The notes below the pieces were generated by a model that was not told the origin of the DNA, did not search any database, and was given only the letters and a program-made list of their open reading frames with translations. From NCBI GenBank assembly GCA_030159075.1, contig BROG01000031.1:801501-865500 (forward strand): a stretch of DNA of 64,000 bases, written 5' to 3'. This DNA comes from Atrina japonica (lineage: Eukaryota > Mollusca > Bivalvia > Pterioida > Pinnidae). Of this stretch, positions 44,522 through 56,765 are shown one piece after another (positions within the stretch are counted from its first letter, which is position 1; every line of letters begins with the position of its first letter). The position numbers and the translations under genes were made by a program.

Positions 44522-44751
44522 TTACATTTTTGATGGTCTTACAAGATTTCCACCCTTGAGTAGTTTTGAGAGTTCATAGTAGCTATTGCTATCAGTTAAC
44601 CATGTCCCTCCATCGGCATATATTGTGGTACCTGTCAACAACTGAGCTGCATCACTGACAACATACAACACTGAGTTACCTATGTCTTCACGAGTTCCAA
44701 CACGCTGAATTGGAATACTTTTTATCATATCTTCATTTAGAGAATTTCCCC
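44522..44751 (-). CDS. DECR2: DECR2 exon 8 (C terminus with PTS1)
   Basis: Acceptor TTTTTCTGTAG, then [35 protein letters not shown] and YADGGTWLT, ending SKM and TAA. A 222-bp frameshifted homologue of this exon is at 62470-62691. Confidence 0.92.
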
Positions 44752-47700
44752 CTACAGAAAAAGAAAATTAGTTAAACACTGTTTTACATAAGAACTGAGT
44801 AATCACTGATTACAAAGTTTACCTTACAACAACAAATTTTTCTTTCCCCAACTTGATACAATATAAAATCTCAGATACCAAAGTATAATTCTTTAGGATG
44901 TCCATGAAATATACACAAATCTGGTGATAATGGAAAAACATGGACCTCTGATAATCCAGGGGTGAAATCAGTTGCCATGGAGGAGTAAACATTCTCTGTT
45001 GACTGGTAACAGTTGTCGTGAGTTCACATGACTCAAATTCCAATGAAACTTGACTCAACTAATTGACTTCAACCAATCTTCAAATCCAAAAAGGGTCAAT
45101 TTGGCAAAAAAGACTGATTAAGTACTTTCAATCCTAAGCATAGTATGTGCTAAGAATCATAAAACACATCAGTCATGCAAGTTTAATTGTTATATGAGTA
45201 GCAGATGCATGACCATAACCAATCTTCTAAACTAGCAGAGATACTGTAATCTGTACATCCCATTGGATGAATAGTTACCAACACGATGCCAATAGCTTAC
45301 CTAGTCTTCTGTATCCTTCTGTGTCTCCTATTGGTCCAGGGGCTACACACATAACACGTATACCATTCATTCCCCACTCTACAGCCAAATGCTTAGTCAT
45401 TGCCTCTGGAACAAACAAAATTTTGAATTTGAATTCCATGGTCCCCTATGAGTTATGTGTATTATGTAGAATGCTATTACCTCTTCTGCATTAATATACT
45501 TTAGTATCATCTGAGAAAAGATCTATATGAGAGGTAGGTATATAACATAGATCAAGTTGTACTGGATACCAAGTATTGTATCTATATAATGGGTAGCCAA
45601 GTGTTTACTGTATCTATATAATGGGTAGCCAAGTGTTTATTGTATATTTATTTTATAAACATACTACCAAAGTTATAATGCTCAAGACAATATCGTTTCT
45701 GTCAATTAAACTTCATCAGTTGAGCTCCAATTTAAAAGTTATGTGTATTTTCTAAAGAGAAAGTGGTATTATACAAGGCCAAATAATATCTCTAAAAGTA
45801 TAGCCGAAATCCATCTAAAAGTACCCACTGTAAAAAATGACTATCTTAGCTTTATAAAATTTTTGAATGTAAGTGATGTTAACAATGCCAAATATTACTT
45901 TAGTATAATGGGTAGCCAAGTGTTTACTGTATCTATATAATGGGTAGCCAAGTGTTTACTGTATCTATATAAATGGTAGCCAAGTGTTTACTGTATCTAT
46001 ATGAAGGGTAGCCAAGTGTTTACTGTATCTATATGAAGGGTAGCCAAGTGATTACTGTATCTATATAATGTGTAGCCAAGTGTTTATTGTATCTATATAA
46101 TGGGTAGCCAACTGTTACTGTACCTATATAATGGGTAGCCAACTGTTTACTGTATCTATATAATGGGTAGCCAAGTGTTTATTGCATCTATATAATGGGT
46201 TGCCAACTGTTTACTGTACCTATATAATGGGTAGCCAACTGTTTACTGTATCTATATAATGGGTAGCCAAGTGTTTACTGTATCTATATAATGGGTAGCC
46301 AAGTGTTTACTGTATCTATATAATGGGTAGCCAAGTGTTTACTGTATCTATATAATGGGTTGCCAAGTGTTTACTGTACCTATATAATGGGTAGCCAAGT
46401 GTTTATTGTATCTATATAATGGGTTGCCAACTGTTTACTGTACCTATATAATGGGTAGCCAAGTGTTTACTGTATCTATATAATGGGTAGCCAAGTGTTT
46501 CTTGTATCTATATAATGGGTAGCCAAGTGTTTCTTGTATCTATATAATGGGTAGCCAAGTGTTTACTGTATCTATATAATGGGTAGCCAAGTGTTTACTG
46601 TATCTATATAATGGGTAGCCAAGTGTTTATTATATCATTATAATGGGTAGCCAAGTGTTTACTGTATCTATTTAATGGGTAGCCAAGTGTTTATTGTATC
46701 TATATAATGGGTAGCCAAGTGTTTACTGTACCTATATAATGGGTAGCCAAGTGTTTACTGTATCTATATAATGGGTAGCCAAGTGTTTATTGTATCTATA
46801 TAATGGGTAGCCAAGTGTTTACTGTATCTATATAATGGGTAGCCAGGTGTTTACTGTATCTATATAATGGGTAGCCAGGTGTTTACTGTACCTATATAAT
46901 GGGTAGCCAGGTGTTTACTGTACCTATATAATGGGTAGCCAGGTGTTTACTGTACCTATATAATGGGTAGCCAGGTGTTTATTGTACCTATATAATGGGT
47001 AGCCAAGTGTTTATTGTATCTATATAATGGGTAGCCAAGTGTTTACTGTATCTATATAATGGGTAGCCAAGTGTTTACTGTATCTATATAATGGGTAGCC
47101 AAGTGTGTTTATTGTATCTATATAATGGGTAGCCAAGTGTTTACTGTATCTATATAATGGGTAGCCAAGTGTTTACTGTATCTATATAATGGGTAGCCAA
47201 GTGTTTACTGTATCTATATAATGGGTAGCCAAGTGTTTATTGTACCTATATAATGGGTAGCCAAGTGTTTACTGTACCTATATAATGGGTAGCCAAGTGT
47301 TTACTGTACCTATATAAAGGGTAGCCAAGTGTTTACTGTATCTATATAAAGGGTAGCCAAGTGTTTACTGTATCTATATAATGGGTAGCCAGGTGTTTAC
47401 TGTACCTATATAATGGGTAGCCAGGTGTTTACTGTACCTATATAATGGGTAGCCAAGTGTTTATTGTATCTATATAATGGGTAGCCAAGTGTTTATTGTA
47501 TCTATATAATGGGTAGCCAGGTGTTTACTGTATCTATATAATGGGTAGCCAAGTGTTTACTGTATCTATATAATGGGTAGCCAAGTGTTTACTGTATCTA
47601 TATAATGGGTAGCCAAGTGTTTATTGTATCTATATAATGGGTAGCCAAGTGTTTACTGTATCTATATGATGGGTAGCCAAGTGTTTACTGGATCTATAAA

Positions 47701-50700
47701 AAGGGTAGCCAAGTGTTTATTGTATCTATATAAAGGGTAGCCAAGTGTTTATTGTATCTATATAATGGGTAGCCAAGTGTTTATTGTATCTATATAATGG
47801 GTAGCCAAGTGTTTACTGTACCTATATAATGGGTAGCCAAGTGTTTATTGTATCAATATAATGGGTAGCCAAGTGTTTACTGTACCTATATAATGGGTAG
47901 CCAGGTGTTTACTGTACCTATATAATGGGTAGCCAAGTGTTTATTGTATCTATATAATGGGTAGCCAAGTGTTTATTGTATCTATATAATGGGTAGCCAA
48001 GTGTTTATTGTATCTATATAATGGGTAGCCAGGTGTTTACTGTATCTATATAATGGGTAGCCAGGTGTTTACTGTACCTATATAATGGGTAGCCAAGTGT
48101 TTATTGTATCTATATAATGGGTAGCCAAGTGTTTATTGTATCTATATAATGGGTAGCCAAGTGTTTATTGTATCTATATAATTGGTTGCCAACTGTTTAC
48201 TGTACCTATATAATGGGTAGCCAAGTGTTTACTGTATCTATATAATGGGTAGCCAAGTGTTTATTGTATCTATATAATGGGTAGCCAAGTGTTTATTGTA
48301 TCTATATAATTGGTTGCCAACTGTTTACTGTACCTATATAATGGGTAGCCAAGTGTTTACTGTATCTATATAATGGGTAGCCAAGTGTTTATTGTATCTA
48401 TATAATGGGTAGCCAAGTGTTTATTGTATCTATATAATGGGTAGCCAAGTGTTTACTGTATCTATATAATGGGTAGCCAAGTGTTTACTGTATCTATATA
48501 ATGGGTAGCCAAGTGTTTACTGTATCTATATAATGGGTAGCCAAGTGTTTATTGTATCTATATAATGGGTAGCCAAGTGTTTACTGTACCTATATAATGG
48601 GTAGCCAAGTGTTTATTGTATCAATATAATGGGTAGCCAAATGTTTAAATTCGCTATATTTGTGGTCAAAGAAAATACCACAAAATTAGATATCCGTGAA
48701 TATAATACCTTCTTTTTATGAAGTATCAGAAAGACAATACATTCAGAATTAAAATTATAAAAGTTATAACCAATCAAAATGTATTCATTTATAACCAGAC
48801 ATCATATTAACGAATCACAAAATGTTTATAAGCTTTACTTCAACATCTGTTACACTTGTTTTGGAAACGACATGATGCAAAATTTAATACCTGTGAATAA
48901 GTTCCTTAGCGAAATTTTCTCTCCGTGAAAATAAACAACTATACAGTAATGGGTAGCCAAGTGTTTATTGTATCTATATATTGGCTAGTAAATTCTTTTT
49001 GTGTCAAAGATTTCATCTGGACAAAAAAAAAAGAAAAATCTAAATACCTATGGCGGCCTTGGCAGATCCAGCATGTAATTGCAAGGCTCGTCCCCGCACG
49101 TGTAACAATGCAGTGATATTAACAATCACTCCACCATGATTCTATAAAAGAAGAACAAGTTAACTAAATATACCCACAAAACAACATTTCATCATACAAT
49201 TTATAAATAAACTGGAAAGTAAATAAACTAAACTGACAATTATTCAAATTGCTAAACAAATCCAATCTATAATGTTTAACAATATATTTAATCTGTCTGC
49301 AGCAGTTATATACTGAATCTGAATCCAGCTTAAAGTGCTAAAAGTAATCTGAATCAAACTTAAAGTGCTGGAATTAATCTGAATTAAACTTAAAGTGCTA
49401 GAACTAATCTGAATCAAACTTAAAGTGCTAGAATTAATCTGAATCAAACTTAAAGTGCTAGAATTAATCTGAAAGTGCTATAATTAATGTGAATCAATCT
49501 TAGAGTGCTATAATTAATCTGAACATGCTTTAAGTGTTAGATTTAATCAGAATTCAGCTTTAAGTGTTAGCTTTAATCAGAATTAAGTTTTAAGTGTTAG
49601 ATTTAATCTTAAGTGTTCAGATTTAATCTGAATCAAAGTTAAAGTGTTAAACTGAATCTAAATCAATCTTTAAATGTTACTTATAACCTGAATCAAGCTT
49701 TAAGTGTTACATTTTATATGAATGAAGCTTAAAATGTTAAATTAAATCTGAATCAAGCATTACTTCATAAAGATTGTGATTGAAATAAACTGAATAAAGT
49801 GTATTTGACCATGTTATATTTCAGATTATCTTAATAAACTGAATCAAGTGTATTTCACCATGTTATATTTCTGATTATCTTAATAAACTGAATCAAGTGT
49901 ATTTGACCATGTTATATTTCAGATTATCTTAATAAACTGAATCAAGTGTATTTGACCATGTTATATTTCAGATCTTAACTCATCAACCCCTGAAAAACTA
50001 TGGACTCTCTGTAAATTTTTGACTTAGACCAGTCCACATTTGTCTTTAGGGGTGAATAAGTTAATCAAACGTTTTTTCAAGCTTCAGTTATTTTGGATAA
50101 AGCTTTGGGAAGTTACCTGTCAATTTTTTCAAGCTTTACAGCCCAGAGCAAGATGGAGTATTATCGACCATTTAAGCATTAATTGATTGCCACCTCAAAA
50201 CCATTAATTTTAGAAATATGACAATAAATACAACATTTACTATCATTAATATTTTCTACATTTTACGTATGTTTCAACATATAGAATGCTAGATAGTCCA
50301 TATACATCCTCCCATTTCATATACATGAGGCAGTGAATTATTGACCACGTTGGGCTATCATCAACCACAATGTGATTTAGGACTTCAATAACTTAGTATG
50401 TTATACTTTTTATGTGCAAGATGACATTTTTCACATCTGCCTACAATACATAGTTCTAGCATAATGGTCTCCACACTTGACAAACTGTGACAACTGTAAT
50501 AGCACTAGTCTTAGGATCAACACCTTTTCAAACGAAAAAAAAAAAAATACTCACGACCACAGATTTTCCATTCTATGCACATTACCATTCATCCACTTTG
50601 GCACTGAAGACTTTGTATTAAATAAATTGTATGAACTTAATTTTCATTATGGACCATAATATCCGATTTTATGATTTTCATCTGGGTATTATCGACTACT

Positions 50701-53700
50701 TCGTTTCAGGGTCAGATTTGAAAAAAGCAAAGAAAAAGGTGATATCAATGACAGAACAGTTTATATTTAGTCAGTTTTAGCAGCAAAACAGAAAATATTC
50801 ACACTTAATACCATACAACAAAGGTTTTACGGGGATGTATCTGATATCTTGGCTGATATGACGTAAGATTTTGCATCAACGGATGCCGATAACTCTTCTT
50901 CAGACACAAATGTTTTCTGCATACTTTGTCATATCAACCAGAGTAAGATCAAAAGGAATTAAGAAGTAGACATTCTGATAATTGAAGGTGTTTAATAACA
51001 TAAATAAAGCAATAACATATCGCGACAAGCATTTTTAGGATAAAGGGATCGATAATAGGCAACTGTCGACAATACTCAATCTTGCTCTATATGAAAGACA
51101 AAGTGTGAATTGAGCAATATTTTCGTAATCATGTCGTACGTATTTTTTTCAATCATACCCTGGCTGTAGTGCTACTGCATTTGTACATACCCTGTAGTGT
51201 TACTACATTTATACATGGTGTGTATTTTCCAAGCATACCCTGTAGTGTTACTACATTTATACATGGTGTGTATTTTCCAAGCATGCCCTGTAGTGTTACT
51301 ACATTTATACATGGTGTGTATTTTCCAAGCATACCTTGTAGTGTTACTACATTTATACATGGTGTGTATTTTCCAAGCATACCCTGTAGTGTTACTACAT
51401 TTATACATGGTGTGTATTTTTCAAGCATACCCTGTAGTGTTACTACATTTATACATGGTGTGTATTTTTCAAGCATGCCCTGTAGTGTTACTACATTTAT
51501 ACATGGTGTGTATTTTCCAAGCATGCCCTGTAGTGTTACTACATTTATACATGGTGTGAATTTTCCAAGCATACCCTGTAGTGTTACTACATTTATACAT
51601 GGTGTGTATTTTCCAAGCATACCCTGTAGTGTTACTACATTTATACATGGTGTGTATTTTTCAAGCATACCCTGTAGTGTTACTACATTTATACATGGTG
51701 TGTATTTTTCAAGCATACCCTGTAGTGTTACTACACTTATACATGGTGTGTATTTTTCAAGCATACCCTGTAGTGTTACTACATTTATACAGGGTGTGTA
51801 TTTTTCGAGCATACCCTGTAGTGTTACTACACTTATACATGGTGTGTATTTTTCAAGCATGCCCTGTAGTGTTACTACATTTATACATGGTGTGTATTTT
51901 TCAAGCATACCCTGTAGTGTTACTACATTTATACATGGTGTGTATTTTTCGAGCATACCCTGTAGTGTTACTACACTTATACATGGTGTGTATTTTTCAA
52001 GCATACCCTGTAGTGTTACTACATTTATACAGTCACAATGTACTAGCTCAATATGATTATGGACTTTATACTATGAATACAGACTGCCAAAGTATTTAGA
52101 ACTCTAAATTGACTTTGTATGTAAAAGATTAAGAGTACTGTTGACTTTATGTAATCAATGTTGTAACTTATACATGTTGTACAAATATTTCCACACAATC
52201 ATTTTCATACCTTCATGTATTTCTCATATACAACTTTACTGACATTGAAGGTCCCGTGTGCATCAATTTCCATCACAGTCTTAAAACCATTGAAAGATAA
52301 ATTTGAAGCAGGGCAGAGGAAGTTACCGGCAGCTCCTGTTGAAGAGACCAACAATTAGATTATAAAAAGACTGGTATCTCAGTCAAAAATCTCAATTCTT
52401 ATCATCTCAAAATCTTGTGAACCTTTAGATATGCTCTTATTAAACAAGTGCTCTCTTCACATCAATAATTTACAACAGAACACAGCAACAGAACCACAAC
52501 TAAGCCTAGATGATTTGTATCTGGTATATATCTCTCAGTTTGTACTTGTTTATACGTGATCTGACAGTGTAGCATCTCCACACTCATAGATTCAGAATAA
52601 CCAGTTAAAAGGTCAGGTGAATAAGGTGCTTACTAGTGTCATTTTCTAGATGTTACTGTAATTTTTTACATTTTCATTAGAAAACTATGCACTCCTAATC
52701 GATGAAAATGAAAATTTTTTTAAAAAATTTGATGTATTAATGGAGTTACTAGGAGGGATTCTGTAGGAATTCTGAAATGTACCATGGTGAACTAGATATA
52801 AAAGGTGTGCTTGATTCCCCATGATAGTACTGTTCCAGGACAGTCACAGAACATGTTACAATCGAATGTAATAGGGCAGGAAGTAGTTATTTCATACATG
52901 TTGATAAAATTTACATAATTCACGTAACATTTTTGGTAAATTGCTTGCCCAGAACAGTGTTCAAGAGCACAAGATTGGTGTTCCACTTGTTTGGGTTATC
53001 CTGGACAGTGAAACGGAAACGTTCACTAGAGCGTCACCACATGCCCAGCAACACCTTACTGTTTATAAATAGATCAATGTGTTAGGGGTTTTCCACGATT
53101 AATTAACTAATTAGTTGGAATAGGACTTTGAAAGTATGTCGAAAGTTCATAGGAATACGCATTAAGAGAGTACAGAAAAGTTTATTTATGAACATTACAT
53201 GACAGAAATTAATGTTGTTTAAATGACTAAGGCAATACTAACCATTAATTAATATGTCTATTTTACCAAATTCTCCAAGGGCAGTGTCCACTGCTCTCAT
53301 AATGTCCTGTGGCTGTAAACATAAGTATGAAACTGGGTTATTCTGTGTAAGTCATTGTTCTGTTATTTTCTACCAAAGTTAATACACTGTAGAAAACAGG
53401 AAATATATTAGTCACTGGTGTATATGTGTAAAGTATATCAGCATTTCATACAAGAGCTTACACCTGTCTTAAAAGACTGACCCATCTGGTATGTGGTCTC
53501 TCAAGACAAGTTGTCTCTAAAAAGGCGTTTTATTTAAAGAATAATTTTAACAAGTGGTTTTCAGACTGTGGTCACAAAAGACAGGCGGTCTTCATGAGAG
53601 AGGTACTTCCACTTATCAGTAACAGTGGTGTGTAAATACGGATACACAAGTTTGAGATAATTCAATTGCTAGGAAAATGTCCATGTTAACTTGACAGAAC

Positions 53701-56246
53701 GTCATAGACCAGGTTGTGTATCAGTGCAAAATTCTACGTAAAAATGACAGCTGCTGTCGTGCAAATAGGATGTTAGGGTATATCCCTCAAATTGTAAACT
53801 GTAATTACAAAGCAAGTTTTCAAACTGATGAATGCATGGTGAGTATTTTATCTAACTTATTAATTCCTTCATTTATCATAATACTTATATAAATTTAATA
53901 CATATACAGTGTCAAATGTATATTGGACAAAATTTTCAAATAAAAGATTTTAAACTAACCTTTCTGACATCCATTTGAACTGGCAGACATTTTCTTCCTG
54001 TAGCTTTACTCAGCATCTCCGCTGACTCCTTCAATTTGTCCACTTTTCTACTCACAATGACCGTGTCACATTCATGTCTTCAATGTAAACATATTGTCCA
54101 GTAGGTGTAAATACATGTACTTTAAGATAACTGATCAAGGCATTTTAGTGGAAGATTGCAAAATTGCAAATAGCAAAATAAATACCTTATGCAAAAAATT
54201 CAAAAATTTAAGCGAACTAACTACCTCGAAATTCCCTAATCTAGTGCTATGGGCCATATTCCCAAAAAGGTAAGAAAAAACCCTGCATCATCATCATCAT
54301 CATTCTAAATAATGAGATGGATGTTATGCCAGTACACTTGTTCACGAGGGGCACAGCCCCTCAAGTGATGTTATGCAACTGGCCATGGTGTATCAAAACA
54401 TAACCAACACTTTCCTATGGGGTAAGTTACTTGTACCATACTACTAAAAATAACATTTTTGAAGGAATATAAAGAATAACTGTCAAACATAACGTTTTTA
54501 AAAAATTAAATTTAAAAATCCAGGAACACTTATTTGCATATAGATCGTGGTCTTCACTGAATCATCCAATAGTAAAGGTTCGCTTAAAAGGCATACACCC
54601 CTCCTTTGGACTGCAATGCGTAGAAGTATGCCAGACAGTAAAAATTAACTCTGAAGCATGAAAGTTAACAACCCCCCCCCAATAAAAGAAAAACAAACTT
54701 TATGACCGTCTTTGAAAATTCCTGAATCCACACCGGAATAGTGGCCTAATACAGACCTATCAAGTTATCCTGCTTCCAGTACTGGAAATATGTGCATTAT
54801 TTCAAACTAATTTTACAATGTTAAACTTTAATTTTGTTATTTTAATATTCATTTTCTTTCTGTTTGTAGATCAGATAACTACATAAATGTTTGCTCAATC
54901 TTAAACATTTATCTAATTTTTTTCTTTTTTCAAATGGCATTTGCTCTGTGACTGTTAAAATGAGTTTGATACATCATGTTTATTTATAGTACCTGCATAC
55001 ACCATTTAGGAAGCTTGATACACCATAGCATACCAACATACCTTACACCCCTAATATTTGCACAGATCCAAATGTTATGTTGTATGTAGAGATACACTAC
55101 ATACTTTTAATGAGAAAAAGAGGCAGCCAATGGTACAATAAAAAATATGAATGTAAATTAGAAAATTTGTTAGTAAGTTGACTTACCTCATTAACACTTC
55201 TGCTATAGTGAAACAGATACCAGTTGCGCCTCCAGTTATAAAAGCTACTTTTCCTCTGAAATCAGTGGAATAAAAATAATAAACAATTATATACTAAAAT
55301 CTACTTGTGATTGACCTGAAAAAGAAAGCCAACAACATTGAAAACGTTTTACAATTTATCTTTAAATACATAGATAGTGGTGGATAGGGATTGATGAAGA
55401 AATTACATCCTGATGATTTTATTGTTGTATCTACTCGATATACCCCGGCAACATGGGTTTTCGACGATCTAAGTACCCTTCCGAATGAACCAATGTTAAT
55501 GGAGATGTAATGAAATAGTCGAATTTATCATATCGTCGAAAACATAAGTAGGCGCGATATTGGGATTTTTATCTCGTTCCATATTGTCAACTTGACATTG
55601 TGTAGGTCATAATAGTTACATCTGCAACAAAGAAGGTATTTTACTAAAGTAAGACCTACCTTCTTCGTTGTAGCTGTAACTAAGCCTAGGTCAATATATG
55701 TAACGAAACTCATTGAGAGCCTTCCTTTTGCACCCCTACTAAAATATTATCCAAAATATAATAAAATACGGAAAACATTAATGATTAAAAAGAGTATAAA
55801 TCTGTTTGATAATTTCCTTAAATTACATCAAGAAAATATATCCAGAAAATTAAATGTTTAAGCAGCGATATATAAAGCTTTATATATCGCTGGTTTAAGG
55901 TAATATTTGAGTGGCGGGTACAAATGGAAGCCTTACCCCATTTCTATGAAAAAGCACAGGAGCTGGAACATTTTTAAAATATGAAAACTACTGAACTATA
56001 AGTTAAAGAAGCCATTACAAATAAACACTAAACAGGGTTTGTATTTCATTTGACATTCAATTTACAAAGCACACGCACAGTCTTACTTTCTTTCTATCAA
56101 TGGGGTCGAGCATTATAACGTTTTGTGTAATTTACAAATGTAGGCGAGATCTACACGTGAATAAGCGTTTACCTTAATAGATCCGACTTGAAAACATATT
56201 TGTAGTTTTCAATGCACTGCTCTGGTGGACTACTGTCTTGAGACAT
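44522..56246 (-). CDS. DECR2: Peroxisomal 2,4-dienoyl-CoA reductase, 8 exons, 294 residues
   Basis: Minus-strand exons 56173-56246, 55187-55255, 53960-54077, 53243-53312, 52211-52335, 49048-49141, 45301-45405 and 44522-44751 join in frame to 295 codons (human DECR2 has 292 residues). This short-chain dehydrogenase reduces 2,4-dienoyl-CoA with NADPH during oxidation of unsaturated fatty acids in peroxisomes. It shows [15 protein letters not shown] at the start, the cofactor motif TGGATGIC (32-39), [10 protein letters not shown] (about 102-111), AAGNFLCPA and [54 protein letters not shown] and DGGTWLT complete the family pattern. The C-terminal SKM is a PTS1 peroxisomal signal. The oddity is Cys39 where the third glycine of TGxxxGxG is usual. 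Introns 5 and 6 carry large satellites. Confidence 0.92.
44866..45030. repeat. Penelope-like element 3'-end fragment in DECR2 intron 7
   Basis: AAATCTCAGATACCAAAGTA, AGGATGTCCATGAAATA, CAAATCTGGT and GGTGAAATCAGTTGCCATGG follow the same order as 38083-38235. The orientation is the same as that element's 3' end; no RT part is present. Confidence 0.7.
45301..45405 (-). CDS. DECR2: DECR2 exon 7
   Basis: Acceptor GTTTGTTCCAG and donor ACTAG/GTAAGC. It encodes the end of E184 and [34 protein letters not shown]. The PG(P) motif after the strand is typical of the family. Confidence 0.92.
45578..48641. repeat. 32-bp satellite array, ~88 copies, in DECR2 intron 6
   Basis: The unit is TATATAATGGGTAGCCAAGT plus GTTTACTGTATC (32 bp). 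A two-copy block at 45578-45660 is separated from the main array (about 45902-48641) by 240 bp of unique DNA. An orphan unit sits near 48948-48982. Variant positions are ACTG/ATTG, TATC/TACC, AAGT/AGGT/AACT and ATGG/AAGG, and variants occur in runs such as AGGTG at 46850-46980. Every unit carries TATATAA. The period is not divisible by three, so few frames remain open. Confidence 0.98.
49048..49141 (-). CDS. DECR2: DECR2 exon 6 (catalytic region)
   Basis: Acceptor CTTTTATAG and donor CATAG/GTATTT. It encodes [19 protein letters not shown] and [12 protein letters not shown]. Like vertebrate DECR2 it lacks the usual YxxxK tyrosine but keeps the lysine (K180) that acts in this family. Confidence 0.9.
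49311..49760. repeat. Degenerate ~30-bp minisatellite
   Basis: Units of the type CTGAATCAAACTTAAAGTG plus CTAGAATTAAT become steadily more diverged toward the right (TTTAAGTGTTAGATTTAATC). It lies in DECR2 intron 5. Confidence 0.85.
49785..49975. repeat. 49-bp tandem repeat, about 4 copies
   Basis: The unit has AATAAACTGAATCAAGTG, TATTTGACCATGTTATATTTC and AGATTATCTT. It directly follows the 30-bp array and shares its CTGAATCAAG word, so it may have grown from it. Confidence 0.92.
49980..51174. other. Intronic DNA, no exon seen
   Basis: DECR2 intron 5 sequence between arrays; short frames only. Confidence 0.5.
51175..52033. repeat. 48-bp satellite, about 18 copies, in DECR2 intron 5
   Basis: The unit combines ACCCTGTAGTGTTACTACA, TTTATACATGGTGTGTA and TTTTCCAAGCAT. 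Copies differ at few sites (CCAAG/TCAAG/TCGAG, CATACCC/CATGCCC). Since 48 is divisible by three, frames of nearly 300 codons are open on both strands and in several readings with 16-residue periodicity. None has a start context, splice sites or family match, so they are not annotated as genes. Confidence 0.98.
52211..52335 (-). CDS. DECR2: DECR2 exon 5
   Basis: Acceptor CTTCAACAG and donor ATGAAG/GTATGA. It encodes [34 protein letters not shown] and VVYEKYMK. It is very close to the vertebrate pattern [21 protein letters not shown]135 lies where the family's proposed catalytic Asp is found. Confidence 0.93.
53243..53312 (-). CDS. DECR2: DECR2 exon 4
   Basis: Acceptor TATGTTTACAG and donor TTAATG/GTTAGT. 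It encodes [23 protein letters not shown] and the first base of G111. Confidence 0.92.
53470..53610. repeat. Diverged GTGGTC dispersed repeat
   Basis: Contains GTATGTGGTCTCTCAAGAC, GTGGTTTTCAGACTGTGGTC and CAGGCGGTCTTCATGAGAG. It shares the repeated GTGGTC layout of the copies at 969-1156 and 16617-16795. Confidence 0.4.
53960..54077 (-). CDS. DECR2: DECR2 exon 3
   Basis: Acceptor TTTACATTGAAG (poor pyrimidine tract) and donor AGAAAG/GTTAGT. It encodes [39 protein letters not shown]. The SRK after the second strand is the usual NADPH-contacting position. Confidence 0.9.
54283..54305. repeat. (CAT)n microsatellite
   Basis: Six CAT units in DECR2 intron 2. Confidence 0.9.
55187..55255 (-). 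CDS. DECR2: DECR2 exon 2 (cofactor-binding motif)
   Basis: Acceptor CTGATTTCAG and donor ATGAG/GTAAGT. It encodes [20 protein letters not shown]. The motif reads TGGATGIC, with Cys in place of the third glycine of TGxxxGxG. Confidence 0.92.
55613..55682. ncRNA. Hairpin in DECR2 intron 1, possible small-RNA precursor
   Basis: Arms 55613-55638 and 55657-55682 pair at 23 of 26 positions by exact complement (24 counting one G:U), across an 18-nt loop. The size fits a microRNA precursor, but a MITE palindrome is equally possible and no known microRNA is recognised. Confidence 0.3.
56173..56246 (-). CDS. DECR2: DECR2 exon 1
   Basis: ATG at 56244-56246, then [24 protein letters not shown] and AG/GTAAAC. 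CxxxYxxxFxxDLLR matches the vertebrate N terminus. There is no signal peptide, as expected for a PTS1 protein. Confidence 0.88.
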
Positions 56247-56765
56247 GGTCGTGCGAACTTCTCAGCGACACCGTACTCGTTAAAATGACCGGTGTAAAGC
56301 TCGCAACTGACAGCTGATAAGATACACATTGCAATACTAAAAATCCGGAGTTGTTCCGGATGTACACATATCAGTGAATCTGATGTATACACCTGACAGG
56401 TCAGGTGTCGGTTACCTGTGTTTGTTTTAAACGTCACTATCCATCAACCTAAACCAAATTTGCCAAAACTGATCAAACATCAAACTACTTGCAACAGAAA
56501 TGTTTAATGTCACGAATTGTAATTCAAAGCCTCACGATGTAGTGTGTTACAACAAAATCCTATGAAAATTGATATTTAAATTGCATTTTCCTAAAATTCA
56601 GTCAAAATTGGGAAACTCTGTCAAATTCAGTTCGGAGCAAGAGGTGATACATTTAGTTGTCTTACAGTTATAGATGTATATAACACCAGAGACATTTACT
56701 GATTTAGTCTATAACGCAGCTATAGCCTATGTCTCTGATAACACATGTTATTTAGTATCTCTTAT

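Noticed and set aside
51153..52056. Frames of 283 and 295 codons on both strands, rich in a 16-residue repeat
   Set aside because: They are translations of a 48-bp satellite in several frames at once, lying in a DECR2 intron, with no splice sites or family match.
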